From: Maribacter algicola
GTDB lineage: Bacteria > Bacteroidota > Bacteroidia > Flavobacteriales > Flavobacteriaceae
DNA: 64,000 bases
Assembly: GCF_003933245.1 (NCBI RefSeq)
Contig: NZ_QUSX01000003.1
Location: 124,001 to 188,000 of the forward strand
Direction: 5' to 3'
Below the pieces are notes generated by a model that ran no database searches, was not told the DNA's origin, and worked only from the letters and a program-made list of their open reading frames with translations. Both the position numbers and the translations under genes were made by a program. Positions 62,476 to 64,000 of this stretch are shown piece after piece (the stretch's first letter is position 1; each line of letters begins with the position of its first letter).

Positions 62476-64000
62476 CTAATCAACGTTATCGTGCAAAAAC
62501 GAATTGTTGGACCTTAATTGAATCTCGTCATTACTATCATCACTTAGGGTCGTTCTGGAAATTTTTTTTTCCCGTGGATTGTCGTTCAAATTTACTCCCT
62601 GTCTTTTGTATGCCGGTTCCTTTTCGATTTCATCAATATTGCTCAAGCTATTTTTGAACTTATAATTGAAATCCTTTAACTTTCTACGGCGTTCATCCGC
62701 TCTCTGTCTCAAGAGTTCCTCAATAGGGGTTTCCATGGGATCTAACGAGGTATCATGGTTACTATTTTCCCTGGATACAACGGTTCTTTTCTCAAAAACC
62801 AATTCATCTTCTATAATTTTAGGTTCGAACTCCTCAGCTTTAGATTTTGCGCCTGTCAGCCTATTCTCAAGCTCCATATAGTCGTCCAAACTGTATCTTG
62901 TCTCTCCCTTTTTATTATACTCCAAAACAGGAATTATCTCCACGCTATCGTTCACGTCCAAATCCTTAATTTCGTCATCAAAATTAAAAACCACAACGTT
63001 CTCGTTTTCTTCTTCTTCCATTGGCTTACCGAAACTCATGGCGAATTGTTCTTTTTCTTCCCTGCTATACTTCAAAACTTCAGGTTCAACTACTTCGATA
63101 TCCCTTATTTTGGATGTTGCATCGATGATTACAAAGTCTTCCTCTGAAATGGATTCGGCGATTACCTCATCATAAAACACATTAAAATTGCGAATGTAAT
63201 TGGTAGTGGGAATTAAATCAAAGTCACCTGGATCTAAAAACTGATAACGCTCCTTGGGTTCTTCCTTTTCTTCTTCTTCCTCCTCAATTTCCAAGGTGTG
63301 TATAGTACGTTGGGTTGACAATAGTTCAGCTTCCGCCTTTTGATTGTCTTCTAAGGTATGAATGATTTTTTTTGCTTCGGTATTTACTATGTCATCCTGT
63401 TGTTCAACATTAAAACCCGTGGCGATAACGGTAACCGCGATGGACTCGCCCAGGGATTCGTCCTCTCCAACACCCATGATGATATTGGCCCCGTATCCAG
63501 CTTCAATTTGAATATGATCATTGATTTCACCTATTTCATCGATGGTGATTTCTTGAGCTCCGGATACAATCAACAGCAATACATTCTTAGCGCCCGTAAT
63601 TTTGTTGTCGTTCAAAAGCGGTGAATCCAGTGCTTTCATTATCGCTTCATTGGCCCTTGAAGATCCAGATGCAATGGCCGATCCCATAATCGCCGTTCCA
63701 CTATTGGAAAGAACCGTCTTGGCATCGCGTAAGTCGATGTTCTGCGTATAGTGGTGGGTTATCACCTCTGCTATACCTCTAGCGGCAGTTGCCAAAACTT
63801 CGTCAGCCTTTGAAAAACCAGCCTTAAACCCAAGGTTTCCATAAACTTCCCTTAACTTATTATTGTTGATTACAATTAAGGAATCGACATTTTTTCGTAA
63901 TTTTTCTATACCCAGTTGGGCTTGATCACAACGCATTTTACCCTCGAATTGAAAGGGCATGGTAACAATACCAACTGTTAGGATATCCATTTCCTTAGCG
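62476..64000 (-). CDS. ftsZ: Cell-division protein FtsZ (N-terminus outside the window)
   Basis: Tubulin-like GTPase that forms the division ring. The window holds about 508 codons of the C-terminal part; the frame is open to base 64000, and the GTP-binding GGGTGTG motif must lie beyond it. Visible landmarks are LTVGIVTMPFQFEGKMR, KLREVYGNLGFKAGFSKADE, SNSGTAIMGSAIASGSSRAN and GANIIMGVGEDESLGESIAV. After about residue 205 of the visible part there is a very long charged linker (EEEEEEKEEPKERYQF onward, over 250 residues) ending in LRSNNSFLHDNVD, the likely conserved tip for partner binding. An internal ATG at 63990 is not the true start. Confidence 0.95.
   Translation of the reverse strand, partial: AKEMDILTVGIVTMPFQFEGKMRCDQAQLGIEKLRKNVDSLIVINNNKLREVYGNLGFKAGFSKADEVLATAARGIAEVITHHYTQNIDLRDAKTVLSNSGTAIMGSAIASGSSRANEAIMKALDSPLLNDNKITGAKNVLLLIVSGAQEITIDEIGEINDHIQIEAGYGANIIMGVGEDESLGESIAVTVIATGFNVEQQDDIVNTEAKKIIHTLEDNQKAEAELLSTQRTIHTLEIEEEEEEKEEPKERYQFLDPGDFDLIPTTNYIRNFNVFYDEVIAESISEEDFVIIDATSKIRDIEVVEPEVLKYSREEKEQFAMSFGKPMEEEENENVVVFNFDDEIKDLDVNDSVEIIPVLEYNKKGETRYSLDDYMELENRLTGAKSKAEEFEPKIIEDELVFEKRTVVSRENSNHDTSLDPMETPIEELLRQRADERRRKLKDFNYKFKNSLSNIDEIEKEPAYKRQGVNLNDNPREKKISRTTLSDDSNDEIQLRSNNSFLHDNVD

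Overview
The window is chromosomal DNA from a Bacteroidota bacterium, almost certainly a marine Flavobacteriaceae (Maribacter/Zobellia/Muricauda-like; the genus cannot be fixed from this sequence). The evidence is type IX secretion parts (PorT, the PlugT9SS/DUF5103 protein, a gliding-motility C-terminal sorting domain), a Na+-translocating NADH:quinone reductase, a short 287-residue primary sigma factor, Bacteroidetes-type -7 boxes (TAnnTTTG) before many genes, few Shine-Dalgarno sequences, and families such as DUF3667, VF530, TamL and DUF6747. Most of the window is core genome in short operons closed by clear hairpin terminators. I see no prophage, CRISPR array, rRNA operon or intact insertion sequence.

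Layout. 1-6200: a truncated CarboxypepD_reg-like secreted protein, then a divergent pair made of a 1348-residue repeat-rich surface protein and a type IX-sorted partner. 6300-9400: secreted peptidases (M15, M48), a small membrane protein and two paralogous secreted ankyrin proteins. 9600-12800: gpmI, map and a methyltransferase. 12800-20400 (minus): nqrABCDEF, a terminator, then a small Nqr-associated gene coupled to apbE, which makes the flavin transferase that loads NqrB/NqrC. 20600-25700: type IX plug protein, DUF3667, apaG, pruA, exported DinB-like protein. 26000-34400: rsmG, fatty-acid desaturase, aspartate aminotransferase, trkH/trkA, menaquinone methyltransferase with porT, and a SpoU methyltransferase. 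34460-43000: tamL, fba, accD, rpsO, pnp, rpoD. 43200-53500: pullulanase, VF530, trmL, a haem-c lipoprotein, a sortilin-like propeller protein, a TPR lipoprotein, rpe. 53500-61400: CBS protein, YpdA-type reductase, and a tripartite RND efflux operon led by a GbsR/MarR regulator. 61400-64000 (minus): tRNA-Arg(UCG), yqeY and truncated ftsZ.

Most notable observations: (i) a palindrome whose two 7-bp arms exactly flank the -7 box of the efflux regulator gene; (ii) a 16-bp copy of the tRNA-Arg 3' end with its own terminator 188 bp away, like a scar of site-specific integration; (iii) an A19/U56 combination in that tRNA replacing the near-universal G19-C56 pair; (iv) a perfect 200-bp direct repeat inside four 84-codon repeats in the surface protein gene; (v) an AccD lacking all four zinc-ribbon cysteines; (vi) an SGET rather than SGAT flavinylation site in NqrB and a long charged tail on NqrE. 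No wholly new multi-gene system is evident; the surface-protein pair at 973-6183 and the tRNA scar are the best leads.
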